A stretch of 64,000 bases of DNA, taken from contig CM039509.1 of assembly GCA_022432975.1 (NCBI GenBank), positions 41,512,209-41,576,208 on the forward strand, read 5' to 3'. The DNA comes from Begonia masoniana. Taxonomy: Eukaryota > Streptophyta > Magnoliopsida > Cucurbitales > Begoniaceae. The translations under genes were made by a program, and so were the position numbers. Positions 33,396 to 43,787 of this stretch are shown piece after piece (position 1 is the first letter of the stretch; every line of letters starts with the position of its first letter). Below the pieces are notes generated by a model. That model did no database searches, was not told the origin of the DNA, and was given only the letters and a program-made list of their open reading frames with translations.

Positions 33396-33665
33396 TGTTA
33401 AAATTTGGTGTGACCCGAATTCTAGTTGGGCCGAGTTGGGCCAGTATATCAATATTATGACTTTACGTTTTCTCTATATATTGATGCTTGAGTCGCAAAA
33501 CTCATTGTACCGAATTTTATATTAGTGATTCTCTCCTCTGCCCTTGGTTTTTTTTTTCCTTTCTAGGAGTTCCACGTAAAATTTGGTGTCAATTATTTTC
33601 TCGTTTTTTCTTTTTTAGTTTCTTGATCGTTCGTTACAAGTGGATTAGGACGTCTAATCCTAACA
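33396..33665 (+). repeat. 3' LTR of C1
   Basis: 270 bp, TGTTAAAATTTGG to CCTAACA, followed by the GCATA duplication. It aligns with 1013-1246 plus 3600-3630, with many substitutions and small indels. Confidence 0.88.
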
Positions 33666-33831
33666 GCATACAGGTACAATATATCATTTTCTTTGTGACT
33701 GTATGATTGAGAATGAAATGCAAGTGAAGTATGTGAAGATTGATGATCAAGTTGCTGATATTTTTACGAATCCTCTCAAGTACGACAATTTCAACAAACG
33801 AAGGATGATACTTAAAGTTGTAAGGAATTAA
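33666..33831 (+). pseudogene. Copia RNase H remnant, right half (C0)
   Basis: It continues the frame broken at 1012: YHFLCDCMIENEMQVKYVKI, then DDQVADIFTNPLKYDNFNKR and a stop at 33829-33831. DQVADIFTKPL is the hallmark copia C-terminus. The upstream half ends RRKH and this half begins with the residues that follow it in family members. That shows C1 inserted into an intact RNase H frame. Confidence 0.85.
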
Positions 33832-34410
33832 GTTTAAGATAAGATGTTGAAATTATAAGATTAATTCAAATAACAAGTTTTGGTTAATGTATGTTTTGGA
33901 CGTAGTTTTAGTTAAGTTCAATGTATTTGTGAAGAGTCATCTAAAAAGTTTTCATTCACCTATGTGTAGGTACATTAGTTCACATACTTGTATGGTTCAT
34001 TGATGAATAATTTATGTAACTAAGTGATTTATTATGTACTAGTATGTGTATTAGATTGAATAAATAATTCATATGTTATTTTATACATGTATCAAATAAT
34101 TTTATAAATAAAAAATGAGTTTAGACATTTTGTATCAAGCGAGAGCCAAAAACAATTTAAAGAAAAGATTCTCAAATTCTCACCTCTTTAATTTCCTCTC
34201 CGACATTCCTTTTCCTCGTTATAATATTTATAAGGATATTGAGTTAGCAGCAACTAATTACAAATTCTTTATCTCAGGTCTTCTATAACCCTGACTACAG
34301 TCTTCAATTATTAGTTAATAATTATCTCCAAATAAAAAAAAAAAAAGAGAAAGAAATTTATGTGGTGGTTCTACTTGCCGTAATATTTGGCCTCAATGAT
34401 GATTCTATCC
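33832..34410 (+). other. Probable C0 3' LTR start and AT-rich gene upstream
   Basis: A purine-rich stretch (agtttaagataaga) and then TGTTGAAATTATAAG at 33845 fit a copia purine tract and LTR start after the C0 stop codon. The LTR end is not clear. The rest up to the glycine-rich protein gene is AT-rich, with no gene, and would include that gene's upstream regulatory region. Confidence 0.45.
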
Positions 34411-34419
34411 CTTCGGCCC

Positions 34420-34427
34420 TATAAATA
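34420..34427 (+). promoter_or_regulatory. TATA box of the glycine-rich protein gene
   Basis: TATAAATA lies 72 bases before the ATG at 34492, within ccctataaatagaaccc. Spacing fits a start site near 34450 and a short 5' leader of about 40 bases. Confidence 0.75.
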
Positions 34428-34491
34428 GAACCCGTTTCTTCTACATTTTCTCGTCCTCGTTCAAAAAGCTCTTCTTGTTTTACTTGTCAAC

Positions 34492-35020
34492 ATGGGTCCC
34501 AGAGCTTTCATTTTCTTAGGTCTTTTGTTCGTCATTGTTCTAATTGACTCCGAGGTCTCCGCTAGAGAACTGGCTGAAACTGAGCAGATAGGTAAGTGTG
34601 TAGTACTCGCTGCATGACGACTCATTTTCAGTAAAGAATTTAAAGTTTTCAATGAACTTTCTGATTGATATGAAATTTGTAGACAAGAAGAATGGGGTGG
34701 AGGAATCGAAGTACCCGTACGGCGGAGGAGGATATCCTGGCTACGGAGGAGGATATCCTCGATATGGCAGATACTCTCCTCCGTATGGAGGAGGAGGATA
34801 TCCTGGATATGGCGGATACTCTCCTCCGCATGGAGGAGGAGGATATCCTGGATATGGCGGATACTCTCCTCCGTATGGAGGAGGAGGATATCCTGGATAT
34901 GGCGGATACTCTCCTCCGTATGGAGGAGGGGGATACTCTCCTCCTCCTCCATATGGCGGAGGGGCATATCCTGGCTATGGAGGAGGAGGGGGATATCTTG
35001 CTCCTCCTTCTCCTGCATAA
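34492..35020 (+). CDS. Secreted glycine-rich cell-wall-type protein, truncated
   Basis: Two exons. Exon 1 (34492-34591) encodes a signal peptide MGPRAFIFLGLLFVIVLIDS and then SARELAETEQ. A 91-nt phase-1 intron (34592-34682, gtaagt...gtag) follows. Exon 2 encodes KKNGVEESK and then a Gly/Tyr/Pro repeat (GGGGYPGYGGYSPPYG, four rounds). Total about 142 residues, ending SPPAPS-like at a TAA (35018-35020). The layout (signal peptide, ARELAE motif, GGYPGYGG repeats) matches plant class II glycine-rich proteins of the cell wall. Those normally end in a short Cys-rich domain, which here follows in the same frame after the TAA. The gene is the only host gene recognised, and is flanked by a copia remnant and solo LTR S6. 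Function in the wall is inferred from the family. Confidence 0.85.
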
Positions 35021-35125
35021 GGAGGAAGGGGACGTTGCGGAGGCTACGGCTGCTGCGGTGGGGGCTACATATGTAGATGCTGCACTTCTGCTGTCGAAGC
35101 TAGCCTCAGAACTAAGCAGCGCTGA
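35021..35125 (+). pseudogene. Cys-rich tail of the glycine-rich protein, beyond a stop
   Basis: In the same frame as exon 2 the 34 codons after the TAA encode RCGGYGCCGGGYICRCCTSA and then a hydrophilic end, closing with TGA at 35123-35125. The CGGYGCC...CRCC pattern is the C-terminal Cys-rich domain typical of class II glycine-rich proteins. Frame and Cys spacing are kept, so the TAA (35018) is either a recent nonsense change, a sequencing error, or a readthrough site. Confidence 0.75.
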
Positions 35126-35141
35126 GCTTTTCATTAAAAAA

Positions 35142-35147
35142 AATAAA
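35142..35147 (+). terminator. Poly(A) signal candidate
   Basis: AATAAA within an A-rich stretch 17 bases after the distal stop codon (35125). It fits as the near-upstream element of the glycine-rich protein transcript. Confidence 0.45.
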
Positions 35148-35177
35148 AGAATATCGCCATCTTTATAAAATCTAAGC

Positions 35178-35220
35178 TTTCTCTCTCTAAACTATCTCTC
35201 TCTCTAAACTCTCTCTCTCT
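35178..35220. repeat. CT-rich microsatellite
   Basis: (CT)n runs broken by aaacta and aaac. It could lie in the 3' UTR or just past the transcript end. Confidence 0.9.
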
Positions 35221-35778
35221 GGTGAATATAGTATGTACTGATCTTGCATGGGAGACATGCTGGATTGCTCTGTGTTATTGAGCTTTATTATGTGTGTTTC
35301 AAAAACGTGGCAAAGGAAATATGATGCGAAGCCTTGGTTTACATCAAATTATGCCTTTGTTCTATTAAACACTCTTTTATATATCTTCTATATAATTCCA
35401 TGCTTCAATACAAGATAATTATAATTTTAACCGACGAAAGGTGAGCAAGTTAATAAAAGATTAAAGTTCTATATTATTATTTTTTTTGAAGATTAAATCT
35501 TGGCAAAGATTTTAAAATCATTATGTCATTATTTTAGTATTTATGCATTTAAAAAAATATTAAACGTAATAAAATAAATTTAGAGTGACATCATGATATG
35601 TCACTTGTTTACAAACTATAATTAAATATTGTGACATATTTTAGTATCAAAATTAATGTGTTCCCTAGTCTTAGAAAGGAAATCACTTAATGAATGCAAT
35701 CTTTTTTATGGAGTTCAACTTGGTTCTTAGCTGAATCACAAAAATACTCATATTCTCTTTATCTCCCTTGACACTTTT
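35221..35778. other. AT-rich intergenic, no gene seen
   Basis: Non-coding DNA between the glycine-rich protein gene and solo LTR S6. No repeat or conserved motif recognised. It ends with the CTTTT duplication of S6 (35774-35778). Confidence 0.6.
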
Positions 35779-36424
35779 TGTAACACCCGGCATTTTGGCC
35801 ATGTAATAATCTGTTGAATTATTGTATGGATTTAAATTGCCATAAATACAATAACTATTTTATTATAAATTTTGGAGCATTTAGTGAAGGGAGGACCGAA
35901 CTAATGGCTAACTAAACTAAAGGCTAAATTTGAAATGCATGGAAGGGTAAATTGGGAGAAATTAAGGTTGGTGGGAGATAGCCAATGGTTGAGTGACATC
36001 TGGCGACTTAGTAAAGAAGCTAAGTTCTCCCTCCTGCGTGCAACCCTCTTCACTTCTCCGCTCTGCTCTCTCTCCATTTCTCTTCTCGACACTCTCTCTT
36101 CCAGTCGACAAAACAACCGTCGAAGCTACTTCGACCTCCTCAGTTCCTTTCTGTTTCTCCGCTAAGGTAAGCCTCTTTTATTGCTAACAAGTTTGGACAA
36201 GTTTAATGTGAGTTTTTACTGAAGTTTAGGGTTATGGTATTTGGAGAAAAACTCACTGTTCTTGGATGAAAACACACTGGTTTGTTTTCTAAGAGTTTGA
36301 ATGAATTTGGAAGAAATTCTTCTAACTTATTTGTTAGCATTTGCAGCTTGTTTATTTTCTGAACGTGCATGTACAAGTTCGAGCATTTCCGAGACGTCTA
36401 GGACTATCAACTCTACAGCAACAG

Positions 36425-36957
36425 GTAAGTTCATATCTGTAGGTTGGCCCCTAAGGCCCTACATCACGGAGGTACTAGGTTCTCTGTTCTGTCGGGTTGT
36501 TCTGGGTAGAGGAGTTAGAGTTATGTTCTGAAATGTCTGGCTTTGATTTACTTTCTGTTGTCTTATTTCTGCTGCCTGCCTGTTTAAGTTCAAGCACTAT
36601 TCATGCATACACGTTTTCTCTGAAAGACATGCAAATGTTTTCTGTACACTGTTTGAAACTAAACAAGATAAAATCTAACTGAAATGTATTGGTTAAGTGC
36701 GGGACGGGGACTGGCCCCCAGATCTGTTTCTGTTCTATTCTGTATTACTGTTTGTGCCTGATAGTGCACCGTGCCTGATAGTGCACCTACTGTTTGACAG
36801 TTTCCCTATAAGCCCCACTTATACCCCTCTGCCACTGAAACGTAATGTTCTGTTCTGTCACTGTATTCTGAAAACCGCATGCATAGCATTTTACATCACT
36901 GCATCTGTATTATGATCTTACTGAGTTTTAGACTCATAGGTGAACTCCCTGATGTAG
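36425..36957 (+). promoter_or_regulatory. Structured intron-like leader module, S6
   Basis: An upstream donor AAG|GTAAGC (near 36170) and acceptor TTTGCAG (36346) bound a preceding exon. Then donor ACAG|GTAAGT at 36425, hairpin GGCC-CCTAA-GGCC (36446-36458), CCTACATCACGGAG (36458-36471), hairpin TGAGT-TTTAG-ACTCA (36922-36936), acceptor CTCCCTGATGTAG ending 36957. The distal helix GGAG/CTCC replaces the AAAA/TTTT of G1 and S4. Confidence 0.5.
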
Positions 36958-37529
36958 GTACTGAACCCGAACTGAGGACTTTGTGCCTCAATCTGATGAA
37001 TAGGTGGCTGGTGGCTCGAGCTCTCGGGGGTGGTTGCTGCAGTCAGACACAATTTTCTGTCCCGAGGTTTAAGTCTTAGTCTTTTAAGAAATGTTCATAT
37101 CCGTAAACTCTTCCGAAATTCTGGTGTGTTTGTTTTAAAACTCTGTTGAGGTCCTGTGTTTTGTTTTAAAAACTCTGTAGGAAATTCTGTTAGACATATA
37201 TATAATGTATAAGTTCTGATGATCGAGTTTTAAATCTCTGTTGACAATTGATAGTTGTTTTCTGTGAAATGTCTTGAAAACATTCTGGAACTGCTTGAGT
37301 TCTCCCTTTTCAGGTCATGCATGGATGGTCTCGAATTTTAGAGCTATCCATGCAGTTTGTTTTCTTGAAATCTGTCATTTGTAATGAAGGTCTAAAACCT
37401 GTATGCCTTCTGTTGTGCTCGAGAACCATGTTTTGAATTGGTTTGAGAATCTGAGACTTTCATGTTTTCTGTTCTTTAAGCTCTCTGTCTATATTCTGTT
37501 AAAAGTTGTCAAATTCTGCCCCTTTAAAA

Positions 37530-38045
37530 CTGCATCTTCCGATCACGTTTAATGCATCCACCGATAGTCACTGTTCACATTTTGTCTTATCTCATCCACC
37601 GGTGAAAGTTGATTTCATCAGTCTTAGTTATTTCTGCCGGTTTCATCTGTCTCTCAGTTTAACTTCATCTTCCGATGACGTCATCTCCTCTTCCGATGAC
37701 GTCTCCATATCTTTTCTTCTGCCGATTACGTTAACTACCTTTATCTGCCGATGACGTCATCACATCTTCTGATGACGTCATCACATAATCCGATTTCGTT
37801 TAACGCCTGCATCTACCGTCTGACGTCATCTCCTCTTCCGATGACGTCATCCACTGTTTTCTTCTCCTGCCGATTACATTTAATGTCTGCATCTTCCGGT
37901 GACGTCACCTATTTTGTCGTATCTGCATCCACCGATAGCTTTTACCTTCCACCCAATTTTACTCAGCATCTACCGACTGACGTCATCCCTACTTCTGTCT
38001 TTGCTAATGCATATTCCGTCTGACGTCAGCTCACACCTTCCGCCA
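37530..38045 (+). repeat. CCGAT/TGACGTCA repeat zone in S6
   Basis: Loose repeats of catcttccgatgacgtcatc, ctgccgattacgttta and catccaccgatag. At least six TGACGTCA palindromes occur. Same vocabulary as arrays B1/B2 and E1, but dispersed, and in the opposite orientation relative to the LTR ends. Confidence 0.85.
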
Positions 38046-38412
38046 GTCTTCCGCCCAGTTTAATTATTTTTCCCGCCCCGTTTTAAATACACATTTTGCC
38101 TTACCCTTTTTCGGTCCGGTCCATTTATATTTCCTGCTCACTTCTTCTCCAGTTTAAGTTCTCGTTAATGTCCCTGTCTTCCTGCATTTCAGTTCTTTCT
38201 GCTATCCATTATCGAAACCTGTTTTGCTTTCAAACCAGAGAATATCTTCTCTCCCTCCGTGTATAGTTTTGTAAATGTTCTATTCCCTGTTAAAAAAAAA
38301 AACATAGTCACTGTTTTTCGATAACTGTCTCGGAGTGACGGCTCCAATCTCAGACTCCGATCGGGGCCCGGTTTCGGGCTGTCACACTTTTGTTAGTCCA
38401 TACTTATCTTTT

Positions 38413-38874
38413 TGTTGACAAAAAGACAAGTGGTGGCCCGACGTTCCAAGTCGCGTTTCAGAAGATCCAAACTAGTTTGAGGTAGCTAACCAATCTTCCA
38501 ATCGATAAAATACCCTCACACAACAATATTCAAGCCACGACTTGAAGAAAGTCAAGTCGAGGCCCAACATGCCAAGTTACAGTTTAAGAGATTCAATAAA
38601 AAAAATTGACATCCAAGCTGCGTCTTAAGGGAGCTAAGCCGCGACCCAACAACCGATTCATTTTCTAAAATTGTGAGATTCCACTTATACCAAAGATTTT
38701 TCTTGAGTTTTAGAAACCTTAATCGAGGCACTATAAATACAAATTAGTTGGATTGAAAAAGTACTTGTGGAGAGCCTTTGTTGATTGGTTTATGTGCTTA
38801 TTCAGAATATTCTGAATTTAATGCATTCAATTATTGATTTTTTATTGAATTATTTTTTATTTAGTATTTCAACA
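38413..38874 (+). mobile_element. Possible copia solo LTR
   Basis: TGTTGA at 38413 and TCAACA at 38874 make a 6-bp inverted end pair around a 462-bp segment with a TATA box (actataaatac, near 38742). That is the size and layout of a copia LTR. The flanks ctttt and ctaga do not match as a duplication, so the call is tentative. Confidence 0.4.
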
Positions 38875-39595
38875 CTAGAGACAGGTATTCTTAAATAAGA
38901 TAAGCTTATTGTGACATAAAATTTGTAATAGTTTGAGGGAATATTAGGGTTTTATGAAATCGTTAGGAAAACTATAAATTTTAATTAAGTTCTTAAAATT
39001 TCAATTTTTATAGAGATATTGATATTAAATTTTTAAAAATATACATTTCATTCAATGCCAGAGAGTAGATTGAATAGATAGCTTTTGATTTACAAACGAT
39101 AACTAGTTGACAAATATTTAATTAATTGATTAATAATTTTGGTATATGTGAAATCAACCCTCTTGACTTATTAAAATAAAGTTTACCGTTGTTTAATTTC
39201 TTTTAGTTTTTAAAATCATATTTACTTGTTGAAAATAATAAATTACATATTTTTTCATGATTCGACAACCTTATTCATGGTTATATACAATAAAACTTGG
39301 CACTGATAAGATAATGAGCAGAATGTCAATCTTTGTAATTCAATGATTTAATTATTTTATATTAAGAAAAAAATATGAACTTGTTATCTGCATCTTTGAG
39401 TCAGCACTTCAAACAAACGAGAAACGTGGTTTGAACGACGAAATAATGGCCTAGGCCAAAAGTTAGAAATCATCTCTTTTCATTGATGTTCTTCCTCCAT
39501 GTACTGCTTCAACAAGAAGCAGAGTTATTTATAGTTCCTTTCAGAAGTAATCAAGGTTCCAAAGAATATGTAAGATGTATCATTGAGATGAGGCA
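38875..39595. other. AT-rich intergenic, no gene seen
   Basis: Strongly AT-rich, with no reading frame of note and no recognised repeat. Confidence 0.6.
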
Positions 39596-39900
39596 AATGA
39601 CAACGTAAAACACGAGAAAATTAATAAAAAATAATTGAGAAAAATCAAGAACACAAGATTTACATGATTTGAAAAAAATCGATATACGTCCACGATCTAA
39701 AACTTCAGTAGCCAAGTTTTATTAGAGAATCAAGAAAACAAGTATTTTCGTAACGTAACAGAATCGCGCACAACATCATTTGAGATTACAAGAAAAATAA
39801 CGTTTTTCAATAGATTACTCATATTTTATATTTTAACATAATAAAAAAAATTTCAAGTGATTTCAGTATTCACATGTTGTCGTTTATCATACTGCATTAT
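39596..39900 (-). repeat. Antisense copia LTR remnant
   Basis: On the minus strand this reads ttttagatcgtggacgtata...catgtaaatcttgtgttc. That resembles the U5 block of Tnt1-like copia LTRs (GTGGACGTAGG...CACGTAAATC). Element ends were not located. Confidence 0.45.
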
Positions 39901-40766
39901 TTTCCCAATAAGTTGTATGCGAGCCAAATTGTACTATGGCTAGTAGAGCCCAAACTCAGACATAGTCAGCTTTCCAATTACTTTAATTAAAAACAAGATT
40001 TTTCATGTCGAATATGAGAACGTACATAAACTAATATATACATAAAAAATTTAAATAAATAAATAATATTAAAATTTAACAGTTATTTTATATTAGATAA
40101 ATGAAGTAAAATAAAACGTGTAAAATTCAACATAATATAAATCCCCACCTCAAATGGCCTACCACTAACCAAAACACAATAAATTAAAGCCCAATGTTTA
40201 AGGTTAAAAATTTAATTCAAGAAGTTGAGACCCAAACCAAAAGAAAGTTGTAGAATTTTTTGTCAAAATTTCATACCTTAAAATGAATTGTTGGGCCGTA
40301 GCCCGTCAGAAGATGAATTGCGTCTTCAAATGCTGAGTTTGCGTCCTTCCTTATGCCGGCTGTCATCCAAGCCACCAGTTTTAACGGTTAAGTCCACAAT
40401 CAATTAACCAGAGAGCATAGGAACTAAAAATCCAACTTTTATACATTCAGCTTACCATTTCTCAGACATCGAAATTCCGACTCACACAGCGACAGTTTAC
40501 TGCCACCACCACCTCCGGACTCGCTCCAAAATAGCAGAACAACTAAGCTCGATATACTTCTAACACCTAACGCAGATAAATTTATAATTCAAAACTTTGT
40601 TTAGAGTTATCAATATGGTGAGAAGAAATCTGACTTACTCCAGAGGTAAAAACCAAAGAAACCAAGGCCCTGAACTTCCGACCAACCCTACAAGGTCTGA
40701 TGTTTCTCTTTTCTCCAAGTAAGCACAAAGGGAACTTTAAAACTTTTACTAAAACGGAGGAATTCG
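39901..40766. other. Unassigned intergenic DNA
   Basis: AT-rich on the left. Around 40260-40640 the GC content is higher, with CT-rich words, but I found no convincing exon on either strand. It may include flank of the C2 LTR. Confidence 0.45.
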
Positions 40767-42685
40767 TGAAAAGGAAGAATTCAGCAGCAACAAAATTTGA
40801 AGAGAGGAAGAGAATTTTGACTTACCCAAAAGTCGATATCTAACTCCTGTTCAGAGTGAAGCTCAATCGCCAATTGAAGGGAATGTTTTATTGTGGTGAG
40901 CAAGAATCTCAGTGAGGTAGAGAGAGAAATGTTGGGTATCACTGGTAGTATTTGGGAGAAAAAAAAATTTAATTCAATTTTCAAATGAACAATAAAAAAA
41001 ACTCTAAAACCTCTCTCAATTAGGGGTGGGCAGAACCGGACCAGAACCGGTGGACCGGACTGGACCGTCGGTTTTGTCCGGTTCTTTGGGCGGTTTTTGA
41101 GTTAGGGGACCGGTTCCCGGTTCCTAGATCCATGGGACCGGAACCGCGGTCCACGGTCCCGGTTCTGTTGATTACAGAACCGGGAACCTTGGGAATCCCG
41201 ACTAAATCCTCTTCCCCGAAATTAGAAGTTCAATTCAGCAATTTCCTTCCCCGACTGGCGACTGGCGACTCCGACTCCCGCGAGGCGCGAACCTCATCCT
41301 TCCGGCTTTGAAGTCTGAAGTTCCCGACTCCCGTCTCTCTCTCGAATCTGTCTGACCTTCCCAGTGTCTCTGTCTCCAGTCTCTACTTCAAGTTCAGCCC
41401 TTCCCGAATCTGTGCCCTAAAATCGGAGTTGGAGACGAGTGGTGACTCTGCTCTCTGTCTCGGGAAGTCTTCAGCCCTTCCCGCCTCCGGTCTCTCTCTC
41501 GAATCTCTATTCAGATTTCAGACTCTGAAGTTCAGACTTCAGAGTAGTCCCGAGTTTTCAGCTCTCTGTCCTTAGAATTTCTAAGGTATGAATTTCTCGC
41601 CTTTTTTCTTTTTGAGTTTTGTATCACCTTTGTTGTATTTTAATTTGATATATCTTGTTCTTTTTCTGCAATAGGTATTTTAATTCGGCATTGGATAGTG
41701 GAGACTGACGAGTGAAGAGAACAGAAGAGTAGAGATCACTTGTTGAAGCCTGAAGGTATGAATTTCTCGCCGATGCCCTCTGTCCTTTTGATTGGAATAG
41801 TTGGATTCGATTGGATAGTTGGATTCGATTTAATTGGAATGCTTGCATCCTAGTTTTACAGCTTTTGAACTTGGAAATCGGTAATTGATTTCATCTTGAT
41901 TATTATTGTTCAATGTGCATCGTGAAGAAATAGGTACTGCAGAAGCAGAATCATCCTGTTTGTTTGCTGCTGATGGAGGTTTTACATTTACTGCAGAATA
42001 ATGATATTGAGAATTTTCTTTGGTTTGCTCTTTGCTAGTTTGCTCTTTGCTGCTGTATAGGTTTTACCGTTTTATTCTAGAATAACATGTAAATTGTAAT
42101 AGGTTTTATTCCAAGCATTTCTCAATTATTCTCTGCTCATCTCTTATATGAATTTTCTTTGGTTTGCTCTCTCTGACGTAGAAGAAATCGTAGTAGAAAA
42201 GATTCAAAAGAAGCATGAAATTTTCTTATGAAATCATCCTGTTTTTTCATTTTGCAATTTAAAAAAAAAAAAAAATTAAACAAACATTCGGGAGGAACCG
42301 GTACCGAACCGGGAACCGGACCGAAATACGATCCAGTTCCCGGTTCGGTACCGGTTCCCCATGAGACCGGTTCCGGTCTTACAAAACAAAGTACCGAAAT
42401 GACCAGCCCGGTCCAGTTCCAAGCGGGAACCGGACCGGACCGGACCGTGCCCACCCCTACTCTCAATGCTAAGCACTCCTCCTCTACTTGGGATTTTTTT
42501 TTTCTTTTTTTAGGATTATTGAAACCGTATGCTGAAGCTTTTATTTATAGAGAGGTTTCAGCACACCTTTCTTGAAAAATAAAAAAAACTACCGCAGCAA
42601 TTGGAACTTCTCCAATTGCTGCCACCAACAGTTGAATTCTTCTAGATGGAGGCTGTGGCTGGAAAAATTAAAATTGAATTCTTCA
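40767..42685 (-). repeat. 3' LTR of copia C2, split by a hAT element
   Basis: On the minus strand, after removal of G2, the C2 purine tract GGCTGGAGGAGGAGAA is followed by TGAAGAATTCAATTTT (from 42685 downward), a TATA box (ctataaata, 42546-42554) and a leader. The hAT element lies inside. The left end is uncertain; a TG at 40767 would give about 470 bp of LTR without the hAT, which is plausible. The other LTR of C2 is not in the window, so no duplication can be checked. Confidence 0.5.
41021..42459. mobile_element. Non-autonomous hAT-type DNA transposon
   Basis: 1439 bp with terminal inverted repeats TAGGGGTGGGCA...TGCCCACCCCTA and a perfect 8-bp duplication CTCTCAAT (41013-41020 and 42460-42467). 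That is the hAT signature. Both ends are rich in subterminal GGACCGG, ACCGGTTC and GGAACCGG words. The interior has exon-like CT-rich sequence and a repeated aaggtatgaatttctcgcc (41583 and 41754) but no transposase, so it would depend on an autonomous relative. Confidence 0.93.
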
Positions 42686-43570
42686 ATTGTAACACCCGAC
42701 AATGTTCGGCCAGGTATTTTTTTAACAGCTTAATTGTCACCTCCACCATTAACCTTTACAATTTTGAATTTGAATGTCAAAGCTTAATTGATTTTATTTG
42801 TGTGATGGCAGAATTGTAAATAAGATGGATTTCAATCGATATAAATAGAAAATGGAATCCTTAAACCTCACTAAAACTCCACTGTAGCCGACACTTTCCT
42901 TCTGCGATTTCTCAACCTCCAGAGCTTTCTTTCTCTTTGCCAACGACTCCTTCGTCGGTGACCGATTCTTCAGTCTCCACCCCGACAATCCATGCTCTAG
43001 GTAAGGCTTAGACAATGTAGCTGCTGGTTAGTTACTTAGAGCTCTGTTTTCAGCTAGAACTTGAAGTTTCGGATTCTTCAATAGCAGAGTTAATGTAGTG
43101 ACATTTATAATCTGCGTTTAGTAATGGCATTTCCGATTCGATTCTGGACATTAAGATAACCGACTGTGTTTAGTTGCTAGGTTGAATCTGGGCAGTTTAG
43201 GTTCTGGAAACTTGATCTACGCACATAAGGTGCTTGACTAAAGAACTTAGAAATACATGTACGTTAGATTCTATGATGACTTTTGGTTAGAACTTTTAAA
43301 ATTTTGTTTTAACTCTGTAATGTGAAATGTTTTAGATGAAAAAAATTCAAGGTGAAGTTGTCACGACCCTAATACTGTACCCAATTCCCCGTACATTTTT
43401 TTTTATACTAATCTCGTTCGTGTGAGCGGAATTAAAACCTTTTAAATCGGAATTGAAATTCGTTTAGTAAGTCGTTTAAAACAAATACTAAATCAATTGA
43501 AATTAAAAACCATTTAAAACAATTAAAATAACAAATTAAAACATAATAGGGGAGGGCAAAAAGGGAAAGC

Positions 43571-43787
43571 ATGGGCGATTGATCATGGCGATCAATCGCC
43601 CATCGGCGATTGCAACAGGCGAATGGTCGCCTGTTGCAAATCGTCTGTGGCGACTGATCGCCACAGTTTGTGGCGATCAGTCGCCACGCTCTCTGGATTT
43701 CTCCAGAGAGCGGCGACCATGTGGGGCGAATGATCCCCTCCTCAGGCGATCATTCACCACCCTCCCTGAAAATCCAATTCCAGGGAG
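43571..43787. repeat. Cluster of six consecutive hairpins
   Basis: Inverted repeats follow each other almost without gaps: 43571-43603 (14-bp stem), 43607-43643 (16-bp stem with one bulge), 43647-43687 (19-bp perfect stem, 3-nt loop), 43687-43712 (11 bp), 43721-43760 (8 bp plus 4 bp) and 43762-43787 (7 bp). The first three share GGCGAT/ATCGCC words. Confidence 0.9.

Larger units (their letters stand above)
1013..33665 (+). mobile_element. Copia LTR retrotransposon C1, heavily nested
   Basis: A Ty1/copia element bounded by TGTTAG...CTAACA ends and identical 5-bp duplications GCATA (1008-1012 and 33666-33670), which also restore the reading order of the interrupted C0 RNase H. It has a 5' LTR (1013-3630, split), an initiator-Met primer site, a gag remnant, a protease remnant, a piece resembling the GAG-pre-integrase start, a purine tract and a 3' LTR (33396-33665). 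Integrase, reverse transcriptase and RNase H were not found, so it is an internally deleted derivative. Five gypsy-derived insertions lie inside it. The two LTRs differ at many positions, which points to an old insertion. Confidence 0.85.
35779..38386 (+). mobile_element. Solo gypsy LTR S6
   Basis: 2608 bp from TGTAACACCCGGCATTTTGG to TTCGGGCTGTCACA with perfect CTTTT duplications (35774-35778 and 38387-38391). Same family as S1. It has the leader module and a C/T-rich zone (37500-38060) of catcttccgat and gatgacgtcatc words. No gag-pol. It lies 0.65 kb downstream of the glycine-rich protein gene. Confidence 0.95.

Noticed and set aside
34461..35168. Four overlapping frames on both strands across the glycine-rich gene
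   Set aside because: They are shadows of a Gly/Tyr/Pro repeat. Only the plus-strand frame with signal peptide, matching intron phase and Cys-rich tail makes sense.
33845..38874. A giant LTR from TGTTGAAAT to ATTTCAACA enclosing the host gene
   Set aside because: The two ends match only at the generic copia termini, the host gene has its own promoter and intron, and no duplication was found.
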